Shown here: piece after piece, positions 9,437 through 18,419 of the stretch | Layout: every line of letters begins with the position of its first letter | How positions within the stretch are numbered: position 1 is the stretch's first letter | Source: an uncultured Pelagibacteraceae bacterium | Lineage (GTDB): Bacteria > Pseudomonadota > Alphaproteobacteria > Pelagibacterales > Pelagibacteraceae | Reading direction: 5' to 3' | DNA length: 64,000 nt | Assembly: GCA_902536305.1 (NCBI GenBank) | Contig: CACAWX010000004.1 | Span: 1-64,000, forward strand | Position numbers and translations under genes: made by a program | The notes under the pieces: generated by a model | What the model saw: only the letters and a program-made list of their open reading frames with translations | What the model was told of the DNA's origin: nothing | Database searches by the model: none

Positions 9437-11452
9437 TTATTTAAAATCTTTAAGATAATTGATTACAGATTTTCTCTTTTCTCTTTTAGCTTCATCTAAA
9501 GGTGTGGCACCCCATCTATCGCGAACGAATAATGGGTGTCCATGCGAGACTAAATACTCAACTACCTCCAAACAACCTTCTGCTGCTGCAAGATGTAAAG
9601 CTGTTCTAGAGTCATAATCTCCTGCATGTACGGGCACTCCTTTTGCAACCAGGGTTCGAACACCCTCAACGTTATTTTCAAAAGCAGCAAATAATAATTC
9701 AATTACTGCTAGTTCATCATCATAAATTGCCATTTTATCTGTTTTTCCATTTGGGTCTTCAACTAAATGTGTTGCTGGAGTATAATTGATATCGAGTTTT
9801 TCAAATTCTTTTACAACATCTTTGTGGTTATTATTTTTTGCATCAAAATAACCATAGCCTCCCCAACGATCAGGAATCGGTTTGACACCTTGTTTAAGTA
9901 AAAATTGAACAGCTTCTAGTTGACCTTCAGCTGATGCTAAGTGCAACGGTGTTCTCATATCATAGTCTCCATTTTGTAGATCTCTTTGTTCACTTACTAA
10001 ACGCTCTAAAGTTCTAATATTTCCATTACTTGCAGCCCAAATGGCTTCTCCACAACTATTAGCCCGCCACTTTGAAATCGGTATTTTTGGATCAAGACGA
10101 TCTGTATCTGTCATTGTACCATCAAAAGTATGAACTAAATATTTTGATGTAATTCGTTTTGCCATCTCAATCCCTCGAACACTATTGCCTTGCTTGTCTA
10201 AACGAGGAGAAAAAACACATATTCCCATTAATCTTGGAATTATCAAAATAACTCCTCCTCCTACTCCACTTTTTGCTGGTAATCCTACTTGTTGAAAGAA
10301 TGTACCGCTAGCATTGTACATTCCGCTAGTTTGTAAAACTGGTAAACAATTTCTTACTGTTTTCTGACTTAACACACGATCTTGAGAAATAGGACAAACA
10401 CCACTATTGGCAAGTGTTGCAGCAGCAGTTGCAAAATTTACTGAGGACATCTCTAATGAGCATATGCTAAAATAAAGTTTAAGAGCTTCTGTGACTGCAG
10501 GTTCAGAATAAAAATCAAATTCATCTTCATCAGGATGAATATCATTATGAAGCTCAGTTTTAGTGTGAGGTAAATTACCTGTAGCCATCAAAAGATAACC
10601 CATGGCAATATTATTATATCCTGTAAAATTTTCCTGTCGTGCCATATTCTTATTAAATCTGGGTAACTCAGCACCAAATTCATTTTTTGGAGACCACCCT
10701 ATTAGTCTTCCAAATTGTTGTCTTATATATCTCAATCTTTGACTGTGTGATTCCTCTGGACCTATAAGACCTGCTGTCATTATAGCGCCAGCATTGACCA
10801 TGGGATTAAAAGGTATTCGGTTAAGTTGACCGACAGCAGTTTTAGCTAATAGGGTAAGATCATCAAATTGTCTACCAGAGGGTTCTTGACCGACATGTTG
10901 GTGAACTTTTTCTAATCCTAATTTTTCCATTGCAAAGCAATAATTAAAAGGTTTACACATAGATTGAATTGAAAAATCAACCTCACTGTCACCCTTTTGG
11001 TATATTTGACCATCTGTTGTAACAATTGCGACGCCAAATTGTTCTGGATCAACATTTGCTAGAGGAGGAATATACGAAGCTAATTCACCTGATGTAACTT
11101 TTTTGGCCTCATCAAACATATTATCTAAATTTTTTGCAAAGTAGGTGAAGTCTGGTATTGATAGTTCACCTCGTAAGGCTTTTTCAACAATCAACTCTGA
11201 ACTTCGGATAATTTCAATAAAGTCTTCAAATACAATTTTATCGCCATGAGCGTCTAAATTTCGAAAAAGGCTAAACAGTCTTTTATCATTCTCTTTTAAG
11301 CCTGAGTTTAATAAAACATCTTTAAATCTTTTTGTTTTAATTAAATTATCTTCCTCTTCGCAAAGAGAGAAGAATATATTTGCTTCACGTTTTGATATTT
11401 TTTTTAACTTTTCTAATAAAGCTTCTTTGTTTTTATAAGAGTTTTTTTTCAT
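9437..11452 (-). CDS. glsA: glutaminase with N-terminal EF-hand-like domain and C-terminal ankyrin repeats
   Basis: Hydrolyses glutamine to glutamate and ammonia. The 671-residue chain has three parts: an all-helical N-terminal domain (about 1-125) resembling the EF-hand-like region of animal kidney-type glutaminase, a serine-dependent beta-lactamase-fold catalytic domain (about 125-430) with Ser164-x-x-Lys167 in SMCK and NPMVNAGA, and two ankyrin modules starting near residues 495 and 611 with GDYD-x-RT-x-LHLA. Compact bacterial GlsA proteins are about 310 residues and lack the flanking domains. It is downstream of the suf operon on the same strand (61-base gap) and convergent with glnA. Confidence 0.93.
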   Translation of the reverse strand: MKKNSYKNKEALLEKLKKISKREANIFFSLCEEEDNLIKTKRFKDVLLNSGLKENDKRLFSLFRNLDAHGDKIVFEDFIEIIRSSELIVEKALRGELSIPDFTYFAKNLDNMFDEAKKVTSGELASYIPPLANVDPEQFGVAIVTTDGQIYQKGDSEVDFSIQSMCKPFNYCFAMEKLGLEKVHQHVGQEPSGRQFDDLTLLAKTAVGQLNRIPFNPMVNAGAIMTAGLIGPEESHSQRLRYIRQQFGRLIGWSPKNEFGAELPRFNKNMARQENFTGYNNIAMGYLLMATGNLPHTKTELHNDIHPDEDEFDFYSEPAVTEALKLYFSICSLEMSSVNFATAAATLANSGVCPISQDRVLSQKTVRNCLPVLQTSGMYNASGTFFQQVGLPAKSGVGGGVILIIPRLMGICVFSPRLDKQGNSVRGIEMAKRITSKYLVHTFDGTMTDTDRLDPKIPISKWRANSCGEAIWAASNGNIRTLERLVSEQRDLQNGDYDMRTPLHLASAEGQLEAVQFLLKQGVKPIPDRWGGYGYFDAKNNNHKDVVKEFEKLDINYTPATHLVEDPNGKTDKMAIYDDELAVIELLFAAFENNVEGVRTLVAKGVPVHAGDYDSRTALHLAAAEGCLEVVEYLVSHGHPLFVRDRWGATPLDEAKREKRKSVINYLKDFK

Positions 11453-11513
11453 TAAATCACTTAAATTAGTAATTTAATTTTAAAAAAACAACCCTAAATA
11501 TATTAAGAATAAA

Positions 11514-11849
11514 TTATACTTTAAATGACTCCCCACATCCACAACGCTCAGTTTCATTTGGGTTTTTAAATATAAATTGAGATGAAAACTTCTCTTTTTT
11601 ATAATCCATTTCTGTGCCTAAAAGATACATGATAGCTTTTGGATCAATTAAAACTTTAACTCCTCTATCTTCAATAATCTCCTCGTTAGGTTTAATTTCT
11701 TTTGCGTATTCCATCACATAAGACATTCCTGCACAACCGCCAGACTTAACACCAACTCTAACCCCTATAGCTTTATCTTCAGCTTTAGACATAATCTCTT
11801 TTATTCTTTCAGCTGCGTTTTCACTAACTTTTATAACTTGCTCGCTCAT
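11514..11849 (-). CDS. sufA: A-type iron-sulfur carrier, SufA/ErpA/IscA family
   Basis: Small carrier that passes assembled Fe-S clusters to target enzymes. The 111 residues carry the three conserved cysteines: Cys39 in SGGCAGMSY and Cys103 and Cys105 in the C-terminal CGCG. It is the last gene of the suf operon, and its ATG overlaps the sufT stop as ATGA. Family members are hard to tell apart by sequence; SufA is preferred because of the operon. Confidence 0.93.
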   Translation of the reverse strand: MSEQVIKVSENAAERIKEIMSKAEDKAIGVRVGVKSGGCAGMSYVMEYAKEIKPNEEIIEDRGVKVLIDPKAIMYLLGTEMDYKKEKFSSQFIFKNPNETERCGCGESFKV

Positions 11850-12148
11850 AAATTTAACTCTAATTTAGCTGCTTCTGACATTTTATCTTTTGTCCAAGGT
11901 GGGCTCCAAACTAATTTAAGATCTACATCGCTTACACCTTCCACGCTTAATATATTATCTTTAACCATTTTAGGCAAACTTTCAGCAACTGGACAATTTG
12001 GTGATGTTAAAGTCATTTCTACTTCAACTTTATTTTTATCATCTATTTCAATCTTATAAATAAGGCCTAACTCATAGATATTTACTGGTATTTCAGGATC
12101 ATAGATTTTTTTAATTTCTGAAACTATTTTTTCTTTTAATTCACTCAT
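11846..12148 (-). CDS. sufT: SufT, DUF59/MIP18-family Fe-S maturation protein
   Basis: DUF59-domain protein that assists Fe-S cluster maturation or transfer. I place the start at the ATG ending at 12148, which overlaps the sufU stop as ATGA, giving 100 residues beginning MSELKEKIV. A longer reading frame from 12196 lies inside sufU and is unlikely. Motifs YDPEIPVNIYELGLIY near the N-terminus and TLTSPNCPVAESLP mid-protein, with its reactive cysteine, match the family. Its place between sufU and sufA is typical of alphaproteobacterial suf operons. Confidence 0.92.
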   Translation of the reverse strand: MSELKEKIVSEIKKIYDPEIPVNIYELGLIYKIEIDDKNKVEVEMTLTSPNCPVAESLPKMVKDNILSVEGVSDVDLKLVWSPPWTKDKMSEAAKLELNL

Positions 12149-12585
12149 TTTGTTTCTATTGCTGACATTAAAGTATGCCATGCCATTGTTGCACATTTAA
12201 CTCTCATAGGAAACTCTTGTACTCCTGACAATGAGGTTATCGTTGTCATTTGATCAGGTGTGAGACTGTTTATCGTAATCTTTTTTTTATTTTTAATCAT
12301 ATTTATAAAATCATCACTTACTCTTGTTATAAATGAAAGGTCTTTTCCTTTAACTGTTTCTGTAAGAATTGATGCAGAGGCAAGAGAAATTGCACAGCCC
12401 TCTCCTTCAAAACTTAAATCTTCAATTTTTTTATCTTTGTTAAGTTTTAAATAAATATGAACTTTATCACCACACAAAGTATTATGTGCTTTTGCATCAT
12501 TTGTAAAACCTTCACACTTTCCTTTATTCCTAGGATTTTTACCGTGATCTAAAATTATTTCTTGGTAAAGTTCTTTAAGTTCCAT
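12145..12585 (-). CDS. sufU: SufU-type Fe-S assembly protein
   Basis: NifU/IscU-fold protein. Its three conserved cysteines are Cys38 (LCGD), Cys64 (GEGCAIS) and Cys131 (VKCATMAW), with Asp40. The 67-residue spacing between the second and third cysteines is longer than in IscU (about 43) and fits SufU, which has an insertion there and acts as a zinc-dependent sulfur acceptor for SufS. No SufE is encoded nearby, so SufU is the likely SufS partner here. It begins directly after the sufS stop codon. Confidence 0.93.
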   Translation of the reverse strand: MELKELYQEIILDHGKNPRNKGKCEGFTNDAKAHNTLCGDKVHIYLKLNKDKKIEDLSFEGEGCAISLASASILTETVKGKDLSFITRVSDDFINMIKNKKKITINSLTPDQMTTITSLSGVQEFPMRVKCATMAWHTLMSAIETK

Positions 12586-13803
12586 TTAAACCTGAAATAC
12601 TTTCTGACAATTTTTTATTGACTCTGAAAATATATCCATATCTTCTTTGTTATTATAAACTCCGATAGAAGCCCGCGCAGTTGCTGCAATCCCAAGCTTA
12701 TCATGTAAAATTTGACAACAATGATGCCCCGCCCTAATTGCTACTCCATCATCATCTAATATTGTCGCTATATCATGAGGATGAATATCTTTAATTGTAA
12801 AACAAAGAACAGAACCTCTGTTTTTAGGACTACCAATAATATTAACAGAATTATTTTTTCTTAGTTTTTCTAAACCATATTCTAAAACTTCATTTTCATG
12901 AGAGGCAATATTTTTAATTCCTATCTTTTCAATAAAGTTAAGAGCTTCCGCAAAAGAAACTACTTCTGCAGTTTGCATAGTACCCGCTTCAAACTTCGTA
13001 TGTTCTTCTGCAAAAGTTATACTATCTTGCTTAACCTCATCAATCATTCCACCTCCACCTTGATAAGGAGGTAAATCATCGACCCATTTTTTTTTCATAT
13101 AAAGTATTCCAAGACCATTTGGACCATACATTTTGTGACAGGATATAGCATAAAAATCACATCCAATTTTTTGCATATCGATGTGAGAATGTGGTGCTCC
13201 TTGTGTTCCATCTATTAAAACAGGAATATTTCTTTCTTTAGCCAGATCAACAATTTTTGCAATAGGTAAAACAGCGCCGGTTACGTTTGATATATGAGTA
13301 ATTGCAATAATTTTAGTTTTGTTTGTAATTTGTTTTTTTATTTCGTCAATTTCAACATCTCCATCCGAATTAACTTGGGCAAATTTAATGACTGCGCCTT
13401 TTTCAGATCTTAAATAATGCCATGGAACATAATTTGAATGATGCTCTAACTCTGTAACTAATATTTCATCGCCCTTATTAATATATTTTTTTCCGAAAGA
13501 TGAAGCGACCAAATTAATACCCTCGGTAGCACCTTTTGTAAAAATTATTTCTTCACGGTGTTTAGCGTTAATGTATTGTTTTACTTTATCTCTTACAGCT
13601 TCAAACCTATTCGTAGCTTTTACAGCTAGGGTGTGAACACTTCTACCTACATTAGAAAATTCCGTTTCATAAAAATTTGAAATTTTGTCTATCACTACTT
13701 TTGGTTTTTGAGATGAATTTGCACTATCTAGGTATACTAATGGTTTTCCATTAATCTTTTGTTTAAAAATTGGAAATTCTTTTTTTATATTTTTAATTTC
13801 CAT
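12586..13803 (-). CDS. sufS: cysteine desulfurase SufS
   Basis: PLP-dependent group II cysteine desulfurase that supplies sulfur for Fe-S clusters. The PLP lysine is Lys224 in ISCHKMYGPNG and the persulfide cysteine is Cys362 in RAGHHC. The 405-residue length is normal. It overlaps the end of sufD by 11 bases and is immediately followed by sufU, supporting a SufS-SufU pair. Many alphaproteobacteria carry a second sufS earlier in this operon; only one is present here. Confidence 0.97.
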   Translation of the reverse strand: MEIKNIKKEFPIFKQKINGKPLVYLDSANSSQKPKVVIDKISNFYETEFSNVGRSVHTLAVKATNRFEAVRDKVKQYINAKHREEIIFTKGATEGINLVASSFGKKYINKGDEILVTELEHHSNYVPWHYLRSEKGAVIKFAQVNSDGDVEIDEIKKQITNKTKIIAITHISNVTGAVLPIAKIVDLAKERNIPVLIDGTQGAPHSHIDMQKIGCDFYAISCHKMYGPNGLGILYMKKKWVDDLPPYQGGGGMIDEVKQDSITFAEEHTKFEAGTMQTAEVVSFAEALNFIEKIGIKNIASHENEVLEYGLEKLRKNNSVNIIGSPKNRGSVLCFTIKDIHPHDIATILDDDGVAIRAGHHCCQILHDKLGIAATARASIGVYNNKEDMDIFSESIKNCQKVFQV

Positions 13804-15037
13804 TGATTTGATCTTCTAGTTTTTTTAATAAAAAGAATTTTACGTTTTCTTCAGTTAATTTTTCTAAAGTATCACTTAAAAAACCGCTAATAAGCATTTT
13901 ATAAGCCTCTTTTTCCGGAATCCCTCTAGACTTTAAATAATGTAAAGAGTCTAAATCTATATTTCCAGATGTTGAGCCATGAGAGCATTTTACGTCATCG
14001 GCATAAATTTCTAACTCTGGCTTTGCATCAAATTCAGCATCATCGTTTAAGATTAAAGCTTTACTAAGTTGATAAGCATCTGTTTTCTGAGCAATTTTTT
14101 TTACAAAGATTTTCCCCTGATAAACACCTTTGCTCTGATCGCTTAATACGTTTTTAATTTTTTGATAACTTTGACAATTTTGAGAATTGTGATTAATTCT
14201 AGTTTTTATTTCCTGATGTTCAGATTCTAGTAAATTTAACGCAGAGAATACCGTGCTTTTAGCATATTCTTGATTTAGATTAATTTCAATGTCTAGCTTA
14301 TTAAATTTTAAACCCGAAGAAAGTATATAATTTTCAAAAACTGAGTTTTTTTCTAAATCACTTTTTATATACTTATAAAAATAACTAGCATTCTTTGAAT
14401 TGTTGATAAAAATATTTTTTAAAAGAGCATCTCTTTTTATCTCGATGTTCTCCATGGAATTTACCATGAAGTTATCTTTAGAATTATTATCAATATAATT
14501 GATTAAAGTTAATTCTGAATTATCATTTAGAATTATTGAATTTTTATTATTGATAATCGTTTCTTTTAGGTTTTTAGAATAATAATTATAAATAATTAAA
14601 GGTTTATTTAACTTATAATTTTTTGATATTTCTAGCGTAAATCCTCCGCAGGCTAATGCATTGTTAAGTAGATTTAGAGAATTATTTTTATCTATAGTCA
14701 TATTATTTTTATAATTAAAATCTATTATAGAAATTTTATTCCTGTCCTCGAAATTAAAATCACTAGAAATTAATTTGCCATCTATCAGAAAAATATGATT
14801 ATGGTCAAATTCATTGATTAAGTTAAGTTTTTTGCTATCAAGTAAAAAATCTTTATTAGTAATATTATCAAAATTTTTACTTAAAATAGAATTTAAATCA
14901 GTAAATTTCCAATCTTCATATTTTTTATTTGGAAATCCATTTTTATAGAAAAGATCCAAGTTTTCTTTTCTTAAACTTTTATCTTCAGGTGAAAGATTTT
15001 TTATTTTTTCAATTTTAAAATCGTAAAACTGTTTCAT
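13793..15037 (-). CDS. sufD: SufD, scaffold subunit of the SufBCD complex
   Basis: Partner of SufB in the SufBC2D scaffold. The N-terminal half (about 1-180) is low in similarity and very rich in Asn and Lys; the C-terminal half keeps the right-handed parallel beta-helix signature, including KCSHGSTSGNID and the motif RGIPEKEAYKMLISGF. Length 414 residues. It sits between sufC and sufS, adjoining sufC with no gap and overlapping sufS by 11 bases. Confidence 0.94.
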   Translation of the reverse strand: MKQFYDFKIEKIKNLSPEDKSLRKENLDLFYKNGFPNKKYEDWKFTDLNSILSKNFDNITNKDFLLDSKKLNLINEFDHNHIFLIDGKLISSDFNFEDRNKISIIDFNYKNNMTIDKNNSLNLLNNALACGGFTLEISKNYKLNKPLIIYNYYSKNLKETIINNKNSIILNDNSELTLINYIDNNSKDNFMVNSMENIEIKRDALLKNIFINNSKNASYFYKYIKSDLEKNSVFENYILSSGLKFNKLDIEINLNQEYAKSTVFSALNLLESEHQEIKTRINHNSQNCQSYQKIKNVLSDQSKGVYQGKIFVKKIAQKTDAYQLSKALILNDDAEFDAKPELEIYADDVKCSHGSTSGNIDLDSLHYLKSRGIPEKEAYKMLISGFLSDTLEKLTEENVKFFLLKKLEDQINGN

Positions 15038-15772
15038 TTAAGCTATATTTGTGTATCCTGTTTTTTCTAGTTCAACGCCTAGCTCTGCACCACCCGTTTT
15101 AGCAATTTTACCGTTAGACAAGACGTGTATAAAATCTGGTTTGATATAATCTAATAGTCTTTGGTAGTGAGTTATAATTAAAAAAGCGTTATTTTTATTT
15201 TTATATGAATTAACTCCATCTGCGACTATTCTTAAGGCATCAATATCTAACCCTGAGTCTGTCTCATCTAAAATTGATAACTTAGGTTGAAGTAATTTCA
15301 TTTGTAATATTTCATTTTTTTTCTTTTCTCCCCCTGAAAAGCCAACATTTAATTGACGGGATAAAAACTTTTCATCAATACCTAATTCAGAAGCTTTTTC
15401 CTTTATTAATTTTAGAAAAGTTAAAGTGTCTATTTCTTTTTCACCTTTTGCTTTTCTTAGTGCGTTTAAAGAAGTTCTTAGAAATATATTTGTGTTAACC
15501 CCTGGTATTTCTAAAGGGTATTGGAAGGCTAAAAATATTCCCTTTTGCGCTCTCTTCTCTGTAGTGAGATCGCTAAGATTTTCTCCATTGAATTTAATTT
15601 GGCCTTTTGTTTCATAACCATTTTTACCTGATAATACATTTGCCAAAGTACTTTTACCTGAACCATTGGGCCCCATTATTGCGTGAACTTCGCCTGGGTT
15701 AATGTTTAAATTCAAGCCATTTAAAATGTTTTTGTTGTCAATTTTAGCCTCTAAATTTTGAATACTTAACAT
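15038..15772 (-). CDS. sufC: SufC, ABC-type ATPase of the SUF complex
   Basis: Soluble ABC ATPase that drives rearrangement of SufB-SufD during cluster assembly; it has no membrane partner. Walker A GPNGSGKS is at 34-41, the signature NVGFSGGEKKKNE lies in the second half, and Walker B LSILDETDSGLD follows. The 244-residue length is normal. Its ATG overlaps the sufB stop by one base (TAATG), so the two are translationally coupled. Confidence 0.98.
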   Translation of the reverse strand: MLSIQNLEAKIDNKNILNGLNLNINPGEVHAIMGPNGSGKSTLANVLSGKNGYETKGQIKFNGENLSDLTTEKRAQKGIFLAFQYPLEIPGVNTNIFLRTSLNALRKAKGEKEIDTLTFLKLIKEKASELGIDEKFLSRQLNVGFSGGEKKKNEILQMKLLQPKLSILDETDSGLDIDALRIVADGVNSYKNKNNAFLIITHYQRLLDYIKPDFIHVLSNGKIAKTGGAELGVELEKTGYTNIA

Positions 15773-17208
15773 TAACCTACGCTCCCCTCTAAACTAATTG
15801 AAACAAGTTTTTGTGCCTCGACTGCAAATTCCATAGGCAATTGTTGTAGGACTTCCTTGCAAAATCCATTAACAATCAAGCTTACTGCCTCTTCTTGATC
15901 TAATCCCCTTTGATTGCAATAATAAAGTTGATCCTCATTTATTTTTGTTGTTGTTGCTTCATGTTCTATTGTTGATGTTGCATTATTATTTTTAATATAA
16001 GGAATGGTATGTGCCCCACATTTATTACCCATTAATAATGAGTCACACTGAGTATAATTTCTTGAGTTACTGGCTTTATTTTTAATATCTACAAGCCCTC
16101 TATACATATTATCTGCATTACCAGCAGATATTCCTTTAGAAATTATTTTACTTTTTGTATTTTTTCCAAGATGTATCATTTTTGTGCCAGTATCAGCTTT
16201 TTGATAATTATTTGTGATAGCTATTGAGTAAAATTCTCCAACTGAATTATCTCCTTGTAAAATACAACTAGGATACTTCCATGTAATGGCTGATCCAGTT
16301 TCAACCTGTGTCCATGAAATTTTTGAATTTTTTCCTCTACAAGCTCCTCGTTTAGTAACAAAATTATAAATTCCACCTACACCATTCTTGTCACCTGGAT
16401 ACCAATTTTGAACTGTTGAGTATTTAATTTCTGCATCATCTAAAGCTACTAATTCTACATTAGCTGCATGAAGTTGATTTTCATCTCTCATGGGAGCTGT
16501 GCACCCCTCTAAATAACTTACGTAACTTCCCTTATCTGCAATGATTAAGGTTCTTTCAAATTGACCGGTTTCAGATGCATTAATTCTAAAATAAGTTGAT
16601 AACTCCATTGGGCATCTTGTGTTAGGAGGAATGTAAACAAATGAGCCGTCTGTAAATACAGCAGAATTTAAAGTAGCAAAATAATGATCGCTTAAAGGTA
16701 TTACTGAACCAAGATATTTTTTAACAAGATCAGGGTGTTTTTGAATTGCTTCTGATATAGAGCAGAATATTATTCCTTTTTTTGTTAATTCATCTTTGAA
16801 TGTTGTTGCTACAGAAACAGAGTCAAATACTGCATCTACAGCTATCCCATTAAGTCTTTTTTGCTCTAACAACGGTATACCAAGTTTTTGATAAGTTTCT
16901 AGAATTTTAGGATCTATATCCTCTAAGTTTTTAGGTTTTTCAGATGCACTCTTCGGTGCAGAATAATAGTACAGGTCCTGATAATTTATTTTTGGGTATT
17001 TAGGTTTTTGCCAGTTTGGTTCTTTTAAAACTTTTAATCTATTATAGGCTTTAAGTCTCCAATCCAACATCCATTTTGGTTCATTTTTTATTTTAGAAAT
17101 AAATTTAATAGTTTCTTCATTGAGTCCTTTTGGAGCTCTTATGTTCTCTACATCTGTAGAAAAACCGTATTTATAATCTTGAGTGTTTTTTAAATCTTCT
17201 GTTTTCAT
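15772..17208 (-). CDS. sufB: SufB, Fe-S scaffold subunit
   Basis: Core scaffold on which the Fe-S cluster is built. The 478 residues match the family and contain the conserved blocks [35 protein letters not shown] and the C-terminal [17 protein letters not shown]. Cysteines in the conserved core are kept, including the one in EGCTAP. It overlaps the iscR-like gene by four bases (ATGA) and sufC by one, placing it second in the operon. Confidence 0.97.
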   Translation of the reverse strand: MKTEDLKNTQDYKYGFSTDVENIRAPKGLNEETIKFISKIKNEPKWMLDWRLKAYNRLKVLKEPNWQKPKYPKINYQDLYYYSAPKSASEKPKNLEDIDPKILETYQKLGIPLLEQKRLNGIAVDAVFDSVSVATTFKDELTKKGIIFCSISEAIQKHPDLVKKYLGSVIPLSDHYFATLNSAVFTDGSFVYIPPNTRCPMELSTYFRINASETGQFERTLIIADKGSYVSYLEGCTAPMRDENQLHAANVELVALDDAEIKYSTVQNWYPGDKNGVGGIYNFVTKRGACRGKNSKISWTQVETGSAITWKYPSCILQGDNSVGEFYSIAITNNYQKADTGTKMIHLGKNTKSKIISKGISAGNADNMYRGLVDIKNKASNSRNYTQCDSLLMGNKCGAHTIPYIKNNNATSTIEHEATTTKINEDQLYYCNQRGLDQEEAVSLIVNGFCKEVLQQLPMEFAVEAQKLVSISLEGSVG

Positions 17209-17630
17209 CTATTCAAAGTTTGGTTTTTTTTAACTAAATCTTGTAGTTTTACTTTTTCAAAGAAATTATTGATATGCTGATCTAGCTGATCCCATAAATT
17301 ATGCGTAATACATTTTGAGGATTTATTGTTACACCCTTTTTTTGATTCTTTTTTGCAATTTAAAGTTTTTATTTCTTCATCTACTGCTGAGATAATATTA
17401 GAGATTTTTATCTCATCCGGTGAAATTTCTAGTACATATCCACCTTTTGCACCTCTGACACTTTTTACTAAGTTATTATTTTTAAGTTTGATAAAAATTT
17501 GTTCTAAATATGCTAAGGAAATATTTTGTCTTAAAGAAATATCTGTCAAACTTATAGGGCCTTTATCTTTGAACATGGCGAGGTCTGCCATAGCCATAAC
17601 TGCGTATCTGCCTTTAGTAGTTAATTTCAT
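17205..17630 (-). CDS. iscR: Rrf2-family iron-sulfur-sensing repressor, IscR-like
   Basis: Winged-helix regulator (141 residues) heading the suf operon. The HTH and wing occupy about residues 1-70 ([23 protein letters not shown]). The probable cluster ligands are Cys92, Cys100, Cys107 and His110 (KCITHNLW). E. coli IscR uses Cys92, Cys98, Cys104 and His107, so the loop is a few residues longer here while keeping the pattern. It probably senses cluster demand and represses its own operon. Whether it is closer to IscR or to RirA cannot be settled by reading alone; the C-x-T-H-x-L-W ending favours IscR. Confidence 0.9.
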   Translation of the reverse strand: MKLTTKGRYAVMAMADLAMFKDKGPISLTDISLRQNISLAYLEQIFIKLKNNNLVKSVRGAKGGYVLEISPDEIKISNIISAVDEEIKTLNCKKESKKGCNNKSSKCITHNLWDQLDQHINNFFEKVKLQDLVKKNQTLNR

Positions 17631-17663
17631 AAATTAGCATTGTAATACATCATTTTTTATCTA

Positions 17664-17682
17664 ATTCCTACTAATCCGGTAT
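17664..17682. promoter_or_regulatory. candidate operator upstream of the iscR-suf operon
   Basis: The region 34-52 bases upstream of the iscR-like ATG contains the imperfect inverted repeat ATTCCTACTAATCCGGTAT, with half-sites ATnCC and GGnAT. Rrf2-family regulators bind sites of about this size and autoregulate, so this is the best candidate in the 132-base divergent gap. The match to a published IscR motif has not been tested. Confidence 0.25.
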
Positions 17683-17739
17683 GATTTAAAAAAAAATATT
17701 TGCCGCATAAAAACATGTTATAAAACATTACTTTTTTTT

Positions 17740-17758
17740 AAAAATAATAATCATTATC
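17740..17758 (+). promoter_or_regulatory. Fur-box-like sequence just before the hydrolase gene
   Basis: The 19-mer AAAAATAATAATCATTATC matches the enterobacterial Fur box GATAATGATAATCATTATC at 16 of 19 positions by eye. It ends four bases before the hydrolase ATG and lies about 110 bases from the divergent iscR-like start. Both consensus and genome are AT-rich, so a chance match is possible. No other Shine-Dalgarno sequence is visible at this start. Confidence 0.3.
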
Positions 17759-17762
17759 AAAA

Positions 17763-18419
17763 ATGAAACCTAAAAGTTTAGAAATTTTTATACCCGGTCC
17801 TGCTGGAAGGCTTGAAGCTAAATATTATAAAAATCCAAAGTTTGGTTCACCAGTTGCAATAGTTTTACATCCGCATCCACAATACGGAGGAACGATGAAT
17901 AACAGAATAGTTCAACTTATGTATAATATTTTTTTAGAAAATGGTTTTTCTGTGATAAAGGTAAATTTTAGGGGTGTTGGAAGAAGCGAGGGCGTTTTTG
18001 ATAATGGTCAAGGCGAACTATCTGATGCAGCGGCGGCATTGGACTGGATTGAAAGACAAAACTTAGATTATAGTCAATGTTGGGTTTCTGGATTTTCTTT
18101 TGGTTCTTTAATTTGTATGCAATTAATTATGAGAAGACCTGAAGTTAACAATTTCATTGCTGTATCGCCACAACCAAATGTTTACGATTTTTCTTTTTTA
18201 GCACCATGTCCAACTTCAGGGCAAGTTATTTATAGTGATAACGATGAATTAGTTACGAAAGAAAGCATTAATGAATTAGATAACAGAATTAAAAATCAAA
18301 AAGCTGTTGAAGTTATTTTTTCTAAAATTAAAAATTCTAATCATTTTTTTAAGAATAAAGAAAAAGAACTTGAATCTGAAATTGAAAAGTACTTAAAAGA
18401 AAAAACTGCTTTAATTTAG
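17763..18419 (+). CDS. alpha/beta-hydrolase, COG2945-like
   Basis: Single-domain alpha/beta-hydrolase of 218 residues. The nucleophile elbow is GFSFG with Ser112; an oxyanion-side HPHPQYGG segment lies near residue 36, the acid is likely the Asp in YSDNDELV, and the His is in SNHFF. These fit the uncharacterised dienelactone-hydrolase-like group often found beside tyrS or suf genes in alphaproteobacteria. The substrate is unknown. It is divergent from iscR and shares a four-base overlap (TTAG) with the end of anmK. Confidence 0.85.
   Translation: MKPKSLEIFIPGPAGRLEAKYYKNPKFGSPVAIVLHPHPQYGGTMNNRIVQLMYNIFLENGFSVIKVNFRGVGRSEGVFDNGQGELSDAAAALDWIERQNLDYSQCWVSGFSFGSLICMQLIMRRPEVNNFIAVSPQPNVYDFSFLAPCPTSGQVIYSDNDELVTKESINELDNRIKNQKAVEVIFSKIKNSNHFFKNKEKELESEIEKYLKEKTALI

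Noticed and set aside
11838-12059. Plus-strand frame inside sufT
   Set aside because: Shadow of sufT with no start signal or homology; similar opposite-strand frames inside tig, ftsJ-side genes and fabG were dropped for the same reason.
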